The notes under the pieces were generated by a model. That model was not told where the DNA came from. It worked only from the letters and a program-made list of their open reading frames with translations, and searched no databases. The translations under genes and the position numbers were made by a program. A stretch of DNA of 64,000 nt from Nematostella vectensis (lineage: Eukaryota; Cnidaria; Anthozoa; Actiniaria; Edwardsiidae). This document shows positions 44,701-56,000 of the stretch, one piece after another; within the stretch, counting starts at the first letter, position 1, and every line of letters starts with the position of its first letter. The DNA lies in contig NC_064043.1 in NCBI RefSeq assembly GCF_932526225.1, positions 5,199,501 through 5,263,500 on the forward strand, given 5' to 3'.

Positions 44701-47700
44701 CAACATGATGTGACTAGGAATAAACAGAAGCAAGGGAAGTTTAGATTTTGCTTTGTCTCATAAACAATGTGGATTACAGATTAACATAAAGACTGACAAG
44801 AGCAGCATGAAACCATACAATATCAATGAATCAGAAAAAAAAAGGATGATGTGAATAGAGGACACTGCAAAATAAACAATTTATTGCAGGTGTGTTTTTA
44901 ATTCCCCGCATTAAAAGTTCAACAATGTATACTGTCCTCAATAGAAGCTGTAAGCCACCTTGAGTTTGATATACTACACTCCACTCCACTAAGGGACAAA
45001 TGAAAATTAAACTCTTATTCTTGTTGGAAAATGCTACATTTTGGCACACTTCCAACAGACAAGCATGTAAAGTACATGATGTCTTCATTGATTGTCATAA
45101 TAGTGTAAATTTAAGTTTGTAATGGAGACTTTGTCTGTGGTAGATGTTTAGAAATGAAAAGTGAAAGAAACTGAGGAACAAACTCACAAATATTTTCTTT
45201 TGCATTGAAAGGTCCATTCTCATCCGTCTCTGTTTTTCACAGTATTGTTTCCATGTATCTTCAGTGAAGCCATAATTGAAATAATCTGTGATGTCAGCAC
45301 CTAGGAGGATATATAAGAACAATTTAAACTAACTGCACAACCTACTTCTTGCAACCTGATTCAAATAAGTACCCCTATCAAAAAAGGGCTCTTTTTATAG
45401 GATAAGCCACCTTAAATCTAAAAAAGCACCCAATGCAGGACATCTGTTGACAAACAGTCAGCACTCTCTCAACGAATATTTCTCTACCATTTAATAATGT
45501 TTTCTTAAAGGCCTATTGTTATTACATAAGACCCAAGTTGGCACATGCACAATAATCCATGATATAAATTTGGAACAATTGCATAGCTTTCAAAATCACC
45601 CACTCTCAAATAAATCCCACACACACGGGACTATATGATTGGGGAGATAAAATTTACTACCAGTTATTCTTATTTGCGTTTTCATCATGACTATCAGGCC
45701 ACCAAATCAGAGATGTTTTCACCCTTTGGTGTTACAAAGATTATTTCATGCTGGCTGCTCAAGTATAAGCACAATGACGCACAATAAAGTGCAATAAAGT
45801 CTCACCAGGCTGTCTCCAAGGCTTTTCTTCTGAAGACTCCAAATCATACTCATAAATTCCAACACCATTTACTGTCCCTTCAGCATTTACATCTACAGTT
45901 TTACTTCCAGCTCCTGTTGAAAGAAAATAGAAAAAAAAATATTGCACTCATTAATTTCCCTATCTTCAAGTTCTCCTCCACAAAGGCAACCACCCATATC
46001 AAGATAAGGATGAATCGGCTTTGCATTCGTACTTTATGTTGAATATTTCAGACTTTTGTTAACTTGGGCTGACTGTTTTCAGCAGTCCCTCAGATCATTG
46101 TAAATGTGAGGGTTGCCTCACTACTGTATCAGAAAGATTAAGATTTGCCAGTGGATTTCTGTATCAGTACAGTACTATGAATACTACTTGCTTCACCTTG
46201 CTCTAACTTAAAAGCGACACTGACTCCTATCCCTGATGTGTTAACAAGACTAGAGTACCAATCAAAAGCTAACTAAACAGTTGTCTTAAAAAATTTATTC
46301 AATTTACCCTCAGGGTGTTCCTTGAAGGATTACATTAATAATTAGATCCCCATGTTTAAAGACAAGAATTTTTTTATTGAATCGCTACAAGATGTCCTCA
46401 AGTGGAATTTGATTAATAAAACGTTCTGAAAGTTGTCAGCATGGCCTATATATTGAGTATACCTGTCTCACCTGGTGTACAGTAGCTTTAGAAGCAGCAT
46501 GGCCTATATATATTGAATATACCTGTCTTACCTGGTGTAGCTTTAGAAGCAGCATGGCCTATATACTATCGAGTACACCTGTCTTACCTGGTGTAGCTTT
46601 AGAAGCAGCGGCACCCCCCTTGAAATTCCAGTTGACAGGCGTAGCATATGGTGCACTAGAGGCGACAGGATATCATTAATGACTTATACACTCTTCAAAT
46701 CTTAGTCAAAAGCAGCTTACCCATAACCAGTGGCAGATGTATTTATTTCACCAATAGTGACCTGCACATCATCATCATCATCATCATCGTCATCATCATC
46801 ATCCTCTTCATCTTCATTGCTCTACAATAAAGAATGTGTATAATCTATCAGGGTTGTCCTTTATGCTAACTACCAGCAAATTCTGCCAGCTAAAGAGGCA
46901 ATAACTAGCTACATTATTGCTTTTGTTAACACTTGACATTAAGCCTTACTTAAGCTGGGTAAATTTTCAAGAAACTTGTCATAGAGTGACGTAAAAAAAT
47001 ATTGCAACATTTGAGTGCAGTAAGCTCGGTACAAAAACGTGGTGACCGTCCAATAATTAGATGCAGTTTTCTACTGTGGTACAAAACTCTGGTTTTACTG
47101 TGGGAAGGATGTACAATACACCAACGCAACTACAAAAAGTACACATGATTCCCATGACATTGGTCTATAAATTGATATTCTTAGTCTTAGTCTTACTTAT
47201 TTTCAATCCTTTTTTTTAAACTTTCGAATGAAATTGTAAATAAACCAATTTGTAAATAAAGTTCCGATAGAGTTTATTCGCAAAGGAATAAAACATGTGA
47301 ATGTGTGAAACGTTGAACAAAACTATCATGAGGAATGTGGATGTGGATGTGCAAATGTCGGAAGACGAAACTAGTTTGAGGAATCATTTCTCTGTTTGTA
47401 AAGATCATTATGTTGGGAAGACTTTTGTAGACTGTTTTCATGAAGAAACTTTTAATCACTAAATGCTCACTCAACACCTAAATTTGTGGAAATTCGGAAA
47501 ACCTTTCTTCGCTGGGATCCACATGTTGTTGTAAAGATTCGAAAAACCATTAGTAATACGCTCCTCAGACTTCGAGAAGCATGAATGTGTAAAAAAAAAA
47601 TATTGTTTTTCCAGCTACTCCGTACGCTTTAGTGTGTATGAATGGAACACGACGCTTGGTAAAGCTGTGCATTAATTTTGAATAGCGAAGTGAAGGCTTG

Positions 47701-49926
47701 CAAATAAAAGTCTTTAAGGCAAACAACACCTATTGTTAAGCGTAAATGTGTGATATTTATAAGAAAGACAGTGATCTGCGCAACCCTGAGGTCTTCAAAT
47801 CAAGAATTTTAGATAATAAAACGGGTCAGTTTTGAAACACACAGTGAAACAAATTATGATTGGCATTTAGAGAAATGGTTAATCCTAAATGATTTCTTAA
47901 ATTCAACTCACATTTGAAAGTCATCAATGTTTTTTTTTTTTTAGTTTCATGATACACAAATACTAGGATATACTTAGCAAATGTTTTATTGCTAAATATT
48001 TCTATTTCTGAAGTCTTTCTAGCTTGGGTAACAATTGAGAAACGTCTGCTTACAAATTTCAGCTGTTAACTGTCGTTATGATTGAAGTTCAAATCATTCA
48101 GTTTGTAAAGTTTGCTGTCTCACACGTGCAGTTCAACTAAACAGCAAACAGACTTTTCTTGATATACAAATTAAATTACTCCTTATGTACATTCAGCTCT
48201 TGCGTAGTACTTACCATTTTTACTCATGTAAAATACTTACATTTTTCACACAAAAATGACCTCCAAAATCGGGTTGCGTATTATACATGAGACTTGTTGT
48301 TACAAATTTGCATAATAATTAAAACAAATGAAAGCTTTTGAGTATTTCAATCCGCAATTAAGTTAGTCAAGTTATTTAAACTAGGCAAGAGGTCGTTTTG
48401 ACATACCAAATCTTAATCATTGAAAAAGTCTGGATAACACGCAGTGAAGGACCCAGGCGAGACAGAAGTCTACTTGTTTTTGATGTCTACGAGGAGAACG
48501 TCATGATTCTTTTTCAACATACTTCTCACCTAGTATTTTTGTCAAGAATATTTACTTTTCTATTTTTTGTTTGGAAAATTACCTAAAAAATCAGAGTGCA
48601 TATTAAGTGCATATTATACATGAGTAAATATGGTAACAGCAGACTTCGGCCGCAGTTTTATGAACTTATATTCATAATACAGTCAACGCGGCAGAACAGC
48701 GGTTTTCTGAAAAATCTTAGGCACTGTCTCCACGATTTTGCTGCGGAAAACGTTGCAATAGTTTTTGACATCACTGTATAGATCCCATCTAGTGTATACA
48801 AAGAATACAAGTCTCAAAACAAACATCTCATTACCAGTTCCCCAGCCTCTTTTGCATCATCTTCTTCCTTTACTGCAACAGCACCATTTTCTGTGGGCTC
48901 CATGTCTTTGGCCTCTGTTGTCTCTGTTTTTTCAGTTTTAGGAGCTTCTGTACTTTTACCATCTGTCCCACTGCGATGTAAAAAAAATAATAAAAAATAA
49001 CCCTAACTTTTAAACCCAGTAGTTGATAGGGCAAAGCTTGTAGCAGTGGCTGAAGGCACACAGTTTTAGGAAGGATATATTGAGCAAATGAGGCTTACCT
49101 CACACCCACAGCAAATTTTCTAGCTACAGTCATGATACCCAAATGTACTTTTTACTCTACTAAAGTCTTTACATCCTCTTGTATAAGAACATTGGGTAAT
49201 GTAGCATTTATATTAAGTCTTTCTTACCTTTGGCCTTTATCCTGAGGCTCATCTAAAAATATATATAAAGATCAAGTTAGAATGTAAATAGCACCAACCC
49301 AGCACACCTGGATATTGACAGCAAATTTGGATCAGATGATGTAAAGCAACACCAGTGCTGTGATTTTAATAAAAAGAGGTCATAATGACAATACAATGAC
49401 AATACAACAAAAGCGTTATATTTCTTCAGTCCATTTCATTCCATTAGTCATCTCTTTTTTCTTTAAAAAATCTCAATTACATTTGAATAATTGATCGTTA
49501 TAAAAAGAAATAAATCTAGCTCAAAAGTCGTCTATCTGTCATTTGATTGGGCCTTTTCCAACTCTTACATATTCCCTTCTCGGCAAATTTAGATTAAGAC
49601 AAAGTCAAGGCACCATCTATCGCAGTTTTGCGACGGGATACAAAAATGACTACCAATTTTTATGTCTAAAGAGCACTGGTTATACCGAGATCAAGATCTT
49701 TCTCCTGTTTCTATGAGAAGAGTTGGTGGCAGTTGGTTTTCTGATAGTATGCATGACTACTAAGGTACATTCAAATAACCCATATTTAAAGCACCTAAAT
49801 GGTTTCTCACAATAGCTGGCTGAATATTTAAATATTAAAAAGAATCATGCTATTCAAGGAGCTTGAATATACGATGCAATCTTTACCTCCATATAAAAAC
49901 TGTTCATCGTCCTCGGCATCGGCCAT
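26776..49926 (-). CDS. FIP1L1: Pre-mRNA 3'-end-processing factor FIP1
   Basis: Seventeen exons, all phases matching, 631 residues: 49887-49926, 49228-49252, 48835-48970, 46721-46821, 46588-46655, 45806-45913, 45188-45300, 44650-44713, 44292-44375, 43593-43697, 42984-43268, 42377-42482, 41678-41727, 27905-28172, 27261-27402, 27119-27162, 26776-26932. FIP1 is a CPSF subunit that binds U-rich RNA and tethers poly(A) polymerase. Order of parts: acidic N-terminus with a 12-Asp run (74-85) before VQVTIGEI; Fip1 motif [41 protein letters not shown] (about 140-190); GSIDVIG; Pro/Gly/Met-rich stretch; RD/RE-rich stretch; C-terminal tail ending EEGQLSS, as in human (594 aa). Intron 13 (28173-41677) holds a GPCR gene on the same strand. 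Exon 13 (50 nt) was needed to reconcile phase. Confidence 0.93.
28261..28456. repeat. Tandem repeat with CAATGGAACCCAACAAACTG units
   Basis: Several copies of a unit containing GGAACCCAACAAACTGC, some followed by GTGAATCAATTTGTAAGAG and CAGTCGCGCGCGCAGA. Imperfect, in FIP1 intron 13. Confidence 0.75.
29425..29635. repeat. Foldback repeat
   Basis: The left arm repeats TTCTTTTCATGTGCAGGGT twice; the right arm carries the inverse (CCCTGCACATGGAAAGAAC, and CACATGAAAGAACG). The arms are about 60 bp each. A likely small mobile element; no coding sequence. Confidence 0.65.
29881..30312. repeat. 23-bp minisatellite, about 18 copies
   Basis: The unit GAATATGGTAAATGAATCTT plus ATT or ATG; copies differ by one or two bases. 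It lies in FIP1 intron 13. Confidence 0.92.
30435..30582. mobile_element. Short TIR element, copy 2 of the 1359 family
   Basis: Shares GGATCTAGCTTTTCGCTAA, ATATGGCTTTCTGG and TAGATCCGCTACTG with 1359-1503 in the same orientation. The interior has a long G run. Confidence 0.75.
33844..34962 (-). CDS. Class A (rhodopsin-like) GPCR, peptide-receptor type
   Basis: An intronless 372-residue frame with seven membrane segments. Landmarks: N-glycosylation sites Asn4, Asn7, Asn11; TM1 GN (Asn49); TM2 LAIAD (Asp77); Cys104 and Cys172 for the TM3-ECL2 disulphide; TM3 end YRY (128-130) instead of DRY; TM6 LTMLPYN (Pro268); TM7 NPVIY (315-319); then helix 8 and a basic Ser-rich tail. Asp77, the disulphide and NPxxY support a functional receptor; the ligand cannot be assigned, although TM6/TM7 resemble neuropeptide receptors. 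The whole gene lies in intron 13 of FIP1 on the same strand. Start: first Met before the glycosylated N-terminus. Single-exon structure may reflect retroposition, which is common for such receptors. Confidence 0.9.
   Translation of the reverse strand: MEMNITNASRNSSLDTPQKYLDFFAEPFGLMVFRLTIEVVIFAVGVLGNVLVCVVVFKERLYKAIAYVFVLNLAIADLGVLIFSVPFGLVRTEAISWPFGWFGCKVLYPFSDIFHGVSIASITAIAVYRYRGIVTGRSPDPHRTRKHAKLVVALVWVVSFLLLVLPLFFSMRYEKFNGDFYCFPKFSKFLYFRLYQAELLLLTYIIPLCIILFTYIKIRARLQESIQLRLQIRQQSGFRRNDHFNEKNFKALKILTPIVVVFALTMLPYNIYRFADIFFDTSGFRYMLLFFKFCVVAFICNSSANPVIYTLISDEFRKAFKWHLRHCSASPSFEHNKFFSVSERFTSMKMSFLHSNNINGREGRKRGSSTIL
39431..40126. mobile_element. TIR element with GGCGCCGGTTTCTGAAAG end
   Basis: The left end GGCGCCGGTTTCTGAAAGG is mirrored by the right end TTTTCAGGATCCGGCCCC with mismatches. 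Next to both ends are TTAACCCAGG/GGGTTAGCG-type sequences. The interior has no coding frame. Superfamily unknown. Confidence 0.55.
40265..40510. repeat. Degenerate CGAA-rich tandem repeat
   Basis: Diverged units of about 35-40 bp built from GAGCCGAA, ATCGGAAGGGCAACGAAAG-like blocks. It keeps a minus-strand frame open only because of the repeat. Confidence 0.5.
41940..42130. repeat. 14-bp minisatellite
   Basis: About 13 copies of TCGTTTATCTGGTG (G/A variant near the end). Since 14 is not a multiple of 3 and the unit has no stop in any forward frame, all three plus-strand frames stay open. In FIP1 intron 12, 213 bp from exon 13. Confidence 0.92.
43828..44073. mobile_element. 246-bp TIR element in FIP1 intron 9
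   Basis: The left end TACTGTAAATGATCTAAT (43828-43845) is exactly inverted at 44056-44073. Interior non-coding with C-rich strings. Probably a MITE. Confidence 0.8.
46439..46608 (-). repeat. Triplicated 5' splice site of FIP1 exon 5
   Basis: Three direct tandem copies (about 46439-46496, 46497-46550, 46551-46608) of a 55-58-bp segment that includes the 3' end of exon 5 and its donor. Donors: the one in use by phase, 46588/46587 (G|GTAAGAC), and copies at 46532/46531 (G|GTAAGAC) and 46472/46471 (G|GTGAGAC). Reading past the first donor meets TAG after about ten codons, so use of a downstream donor would truncate the protein. Confidence 0.88.
48211..48634. mobile_element. TIR element in FIP1 intron 3
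   Basis: The left end TTACCATTTTTACTCATGTA is mirrored at the right by TACATGAGTAAATATGGTAA, with one mismatch. GCGTATTATACATGAG and GCATATTATACATGAG subrepeats lie inside. About 424 bp, non-coding. Confidence 0.7.
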
Positions 49927-50063
49927 CTTGGATTTGACATGTGTTGACTTCGCGCATATTTTATTCTAGTACCCGCTGATGCACGATAGCTTAGGCTCAA
50001 TATGGGGGAATCCCGCTGGCTTGGCATTGGTCGCCTCGCGGGCGCCGAGCGAGCAACAATAAT
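49927..50063. promoter_or_regulatory. Bidirectional promoter, FIP1 / PAP2 phosphatase
   Basis: Only 137 bp separate the divergent start codons. It has GC-rich sequence near the plus-strand start and an inverted CCAAT box (ATTGG, 50026-50030); no clear TATA box. This matches the usual pattern of housekeeping bidirectional promoters. Confidence 0.65.
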
Positions 50064-53000
50064 ATGGCGACTGAAAGCGAATCCTTCTGTCAAACGGACG
50101 ACGAATCGTGCGAAAAACTCAGCGATTCCGAGGAGGAGCTTGAAGAATGTATTGTCGCTCCTATAGGTAAGTATATCCTCTATCTTTTTAACGTATTTTT
50201 ACGCTGTTACGAGAATTTGGGGACTTCTTGGATGAAATCGCCGGTAGTAGGGTTTCATTCACTCTCAGCGCGCCCTTGTTATGTTGTGGACGGCATGGCG
50301 CCCAACACGGAACGGCCCGTTTGCTTTGAAAAAAGTCTGAATTCACCGTTTTATTTATCAGACAAACTCGGGGTGGTAGGGAGATGGATGCGCCATCGAC
50401 TTCTTGGTTCGATTCTCATGGGAACGCCTCCCCTCGTTGCGATACAGGTAGGAATAAAAATATATTTGTTCGTATCTTATCTTTCCCTTTGATTTTGAAC
50501 GCCCCGTTGTTCACATCGATCACCCCGACCAAGATTTAGTCAACGGTTTTCGGTCGAGTGCACGTCAAATCTAGGCCTCTCTGCTTCTAGTACTTAAATA
50601 TTAAGTATTATTTTTTTCTTGGTGTCGGCGTATATGAGTGCAGTCGAATAAATCTTTAATGAACGAATAAACCAGAGTGCAACAACAAATTCGAGTGATA
50701 GTAGAACTCTTATTCTTATTATTGACAACGATATAAAGAGATTCAGTGATCTAGAATGGCCTTTCTGCCTCATTAATTATCAAGGCATTTAAAATACTTC
50801 CCTCCTCTTCGTTTCGCTTTGTTAGGTCAAAAATGTACTTCACCGCTATTTCGCAACTCATGTTTGTACACAACACAAGGTCAAATCTCGGGAGTACTTG
50901 GTTTTATCAACCTAAAAATGGTTAATAGCGTTTCACAGGTGCTTGCAGATGTACATAAAAGGCACATTTTATTTTATGTTATCCTTAAGATGTGTTTTTG
51001 ATGTTACCTTTGATGAAATAAATGCTTTTCGAGTTGTGTACACATGTCATTCCAATAATTTTAATCATAAATTGATTTTTGATTCTGATTATTAAAATAT
51101 AATAGAAGATACAATATTATGTATTTGATCAAACCAATACCCTAGAGACATAAAGAGCCTTGCTCACAATGGGTAACCCTATAAAAAGAACATGTGATCT
51201 TCAGGTCAAAGAGTGTAGAATCAAATTACAGAATAGTTTTTCTCAAGTCAGAACTTGCAAATGAACTATGATTCTTGAATTTTTCTCTATGTAATAGTCA
51301 CAAGACTATCCCAAAATAAGCTTTGTTCCTAATTTTTTGCATATTTGTCTTGATAACTAAGCTAGGCTGTTAAAAAACGAGCATAAATAGCCTAAAGCAG
51401 ATAATGTTTCTATGGAAATTAATCTTAGTATAATTTAATATGAATGCTGATGTTTTGCCAGCAAGCCATGCAAGCCCTTGCTTGCAGATCCATAGCAGGA
51501 ACCCCCTGGTGGGTGTATTGGAGCATCAAATTACAGGTCAATGATAAATTGTTTGGCAGGAAGGAATATAACTCCTTTATGAAAGTGTATAATATAAAGA
51601 TAGATAGATATAGATATGTAAATCAGCAAGTCTTACTCAAATTTATGATTAAATCCTACTGAATTAAATTTGGTACAGACATTGAAAGTGGTTTCTTATT
51701 TTTAATTTATTTTTTGCCACCTCCATGGCATTTTTGATTGCATGTTTCAGGGCATCATACACAACCTTTAAAAAAAAAACACAGCTGGCTTTTAAATTAG
51801 GTTTCAAATTACCTTCACATTTTAAAATATATTTATCATATTTTTTTCTGATAGCCAAAAAAATATATTCAGTTCTATTAATTGTTTTGGATGCAAGTAA
51901 ACTAAAATGTTTTAACCAAACCAAATTAAACTGGAACCTTTTTGAAATAGACAAGAAAAACAGTTTGATGTTAATCATTCTGTTTTATACTATGAATTTA
52001 TCATTTTAATATCCTTTGTTTGGAAGGAATGTCACATATTGTGAGGAGGTTCGGCAAAAAGAAGTTCATTTGCTATCATTGTTTTTAAGCTTTTAAAATT
52101 GACAGCTATGAAAGAAAGCCTTCAAAGTTTTTCGCTTATTTTTCACAAGCAACTGGAAGTACCACGGGCAAACCAGACGAAATGGAAGAACGCTAAATTT
52201 CGACTTTGCAGCGAAAAATTGCAGGGAAATTCTGGCCTTTTGGAATATTTTCTGAATAGATGTGTTCAGAAATTAATCTTCTGTGGCGTATTGGATTTTG
52301 AAGGGAAAAGCTGTCCGCTTTCTGCCGAAAATTTGCCTCGAAGAGTCGAAGGTGTGTTTGCCAGGGCATGGAGCTTCCTACCCTGTTGTATTTTATTACG
52401 AGTGGAGAGGAGGTGAACCGAGATGAGGGAGAAAAAAAAGGCCTAAATTGTTATGAATCACAGCTGAAACAGAACCAGATCTACTGTATCTATGACAACA
52501 GCTTCAAGAAATTGGCGCTATTACAGATATATTCGGTGAACAAATTAAAAATAATATTCGATACACAAACATTTCGTCTGGTTTGCCTGTGGATGTACAA
52601 ATTCTGTAGTTAACTAAATTTTATTACTGCATAATTTTTCTCATACTATAAGAATAACATCTTTCAGATGCTTCTTGTTCCCTCTTGATGATCTGAATAT
52701 TTACTTGAAAAATATTTTTTTTATTTTTGACTTTTTTTCCTGGAAAATTGTAAAGAATGAATTTTAAGATTATCAAGAACAAAACCTCTTCCCCGTGGAA
52801 ATCAAGTGAAGAAGCTTTATTATTTCCATACTGAGGGCTCTGATAGTCTCACCAACCTAGAAGGTTTGCTGATGTGGTCCCATTAAAATGTTTCTTTTTT
52901 TAGCGGAGACGGTCACCTTTTCGAACCACTATAATGAAGATAAACAGTTTCTTTGGAACAGAAGAGTTCTACACTCCCCTAGTTTGTCTGATGACTTGGT

Positions 53001-56000
53001 AAGTTACATTATAGTCACAAGAGGCCTTGTCTGCCACACCTTAGGTATTGTATAAATTATTGATACAAATTATCTATAAATGATGGTTTACACAGTTTAA
53101 CCAATTTTGATAGAAAATATCTCCATAGCTTTCCCAAATCAGCTGATGGAAGGGATTTGCTAGGACAAAAAAAAGTGGCTTACAAATACCCTTAAAATAA
53201 TTCTATCTACAAATAGCTTTTTATACAATCATTCTTTTTCTGTTGCTTTTTTAAAATATTTGTTAATGTTTGATTTTCAGGGTGATTGATGCAAAACTTG
53301 GCAGACTTATTTGCTTCCTTATGGGGATTGGCTTCTATGTCGCTGGATTTGTTAAGGTAGCACAATAGAAAATAAATACAATCTTTTTTTTTTCTCTAAT
53401 GCAATGATAAGCTGTGGTATAAAAACAAGTTTTACTCGATGTTTTCTCATGTCCTTTTAATTTTTCCATCAGAACTTGCTTTGCCTGCCAAGGCCTTCAA
53501 ACCCACCAATTGTTCCTCTTGAGCCAAGCTCATTTGAGACGTGGTAAGTCCCAATGGTTAAGTAAAATTCCTTCATTACCTTGTGTGTACTCTAAAGATA
53601 TTCCAAATAAGGTTGCACTGTTAGTATCCTAACTCTCTTTGCATCATGATTAACACATAAATGACCAATCTTTCTAAACTGGGCAGGTGTTTAGGACAGG
53701 CAAACCATAAAATAAATCTAAATTTTTAACACAGCTTTTATTAAATTTGCTTGTCAACTGTTGTGACTAAACAAAGAGCATCACACATCACACAAATAAG
53801 CATCACACGTGCACAAGCTTCCCCATTATGCACAATTACTGACAATGTTCTTGAAGATTTTCCCAGGGTTTTGTTTTAAAAGTATATGGCACCTCTGATC
53901 ACATTGTGTGTATGTTTAGGGGACTTCCAAGTCATCATGCAGTGCTTGGTGTGTTAATCCCATGGTATGTATCATGTATGTGGTGATAATAATGGTATGT
54001 TCTGTTGCTGAGAATAATTATCATGATTTTAATTTGATTTTTATATGGCAACTTATTCACTTCTCAGGTATATATGGCTCTATTCACTTCTTCACTTCAA
54101 CTTTTCCCAGTGGCAGTTCATCACTCTGTTTGCTGTCATAGTTCTATGTAAGTTTATTTTTACAGATTGTGAAACTTATGTCAATGATTGTCAGATAAAA
54201 ATATCTTACTTTGTTTACAAGAATTCAGAGCTGACTGTGTTACAATTGTTTTGGTGATTTACAGTATGTTAGATTTTTTTGCGCTTTAGAATATGTTTAC
54301 ATAGTTTTAGTGCATTATAAATAAATTACTATTATATTACTAATAAAATATATACCTTTTAATATATTTTAAAACAGGATTTTTTTTTAAATGACTATAT
54401 TGAAGGTTGATAGGGCTCCTAACCTGGCTTGTACTTGTACTTTGTAGGGTCTGTGTCCGTCATGTTTAGCCGACTCTACTTGGGTGTCCACAGCCCAGCT
54501 GACATTGTCGTTGGTGGAATTATTGGCTGCATTATCCTCTCCATTTGGGTTAGGGCAGACAACTTCCTGGACAGATCAATCAGCTTTGGCAATAATGGTG
54601 AGAAGAAGAGATAGCAATTCATTCTTGACACATCTAAATACTTTCTACTGAAGCGGTAAATACACAACAATGCAGCATATACAGTAGTTGCCTAAGATTT
54701 GACGTACATGTTTTGACTTTTACTGGAGTGCCCGCCAAAGTAGTACATTGCACGGTATGGTGAGCTGGTTCTCAGAGCCCTTGAGCCGAGCCTCTTAATA
54801 ACCATCAAAATGTTTTATTTTGTTCTCAGTCATACCCCAGGTCATCATATATTCCATAATATTACTTGCTGTTCACCCACGACCTGAGGCAGAGACCAAC
54901 TCCTTCTTTGAAACAGTAAGTTTTTCTTACAAACATGAATCTTACTGTTGTTGTACTTTTTACTAATTGTGTTTTTTATGTCATAAATCAAGTCACCTAT
55001 AGCTTTAAAAAAAGATGCACACATTTCTGAAAATGTAATTTTGCAAGATTGTGAAAGATTGTGATTTCGCTGAAAACAAATGCTATTTAAGCTTTGGGAA
55101 TAATTGATTATCTATTTTCTTTTAACTTTAAATTTCCAAGGTAATTTTAGAGTGAAATGGGATGAAAGAGGTAATTATTTTTATAGTTAACTCTGTAGAT
55201 AAAACTCCTTTTACTTCTTTTTGTTAGGTATGCATGACTGGTGTGACTGTTGGTTTCGCCATCGGCCGGTCTACCATTGCCAAGCACTCATCTATCTTTA
55301 AAGCAGTCATGGAGTCTGCTGATGGTATGTAACTCAGTATGTTCATTTTTTCTCCTCCAAGCAGTGCAGTTATAAGGAGAGGCCAAGATCCATGGTTTTG
55401 CAGATATCAAAAGGTTTAACCATTGTCCTATCGTCATCATATTTTAAGGCTGGGCACATTCAATTTTTTTTCTGCACTGCTACACATTTGGTGCTAGCAT
55501 GATTTTTAAAATTCTCTCAAATTTTGAAAAGCAGAACACCACAGATTGGAACATTTTATCTTTTTTAATAAGAAAACCAAGCTAAATGCCAAATCAATAA
55601 AATCACAAAAAAAATTTCAGAGTCATCTACCTGGCCTGCTATTGCCTGGGTCTCCCTGACGCGCCTTGTTATAGGTGAGTTTGACATGTCATTTTGATAA
55701 ATGTAGAAAAAAGTGTAAGATTATAGTATGTGCATTACATTTAACTTTTTTGTAAATAGAAGAAACTGTTACTCTCTGTTCCCCATCTTTCAGAACCTTG
55801 GGGATATTTGGTAAGAGGAGCTATAGTAATACCTTATTTCCACTTTTGTCCCGATATTATACTGTACAATCTGGGTCCCTGAGATGTCTGCTCCCTTTAA
55901 GCATGTTCTCTGAGGTAGAATCCTCATACGAAAACAGGAATTAGACTTTCTGGAAGTCAGCATAGCTGCATGGTCTCTAAGGCAAGCAAAAAAAAAAAAC

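Noticed and set aside
50064..50166. Short PAP2 exon 1 ending at the strong GTAAGT donor and joining 52904 directly
   Set aside because: That join reads exon 2 in a frame leading to a stop in exon 3; the correct frame (FFGTEEFY) needs a phase-0 upstream exon.
55793..55809. Possible 17-nt micro-exon in the PAP2 gene (TTTCAG before, GTAAGAG after)
   Set aside because: Including it shifts phase so the next exon meets a stop at once; skipping it gives LVIGYALVMITR, which matches the family.
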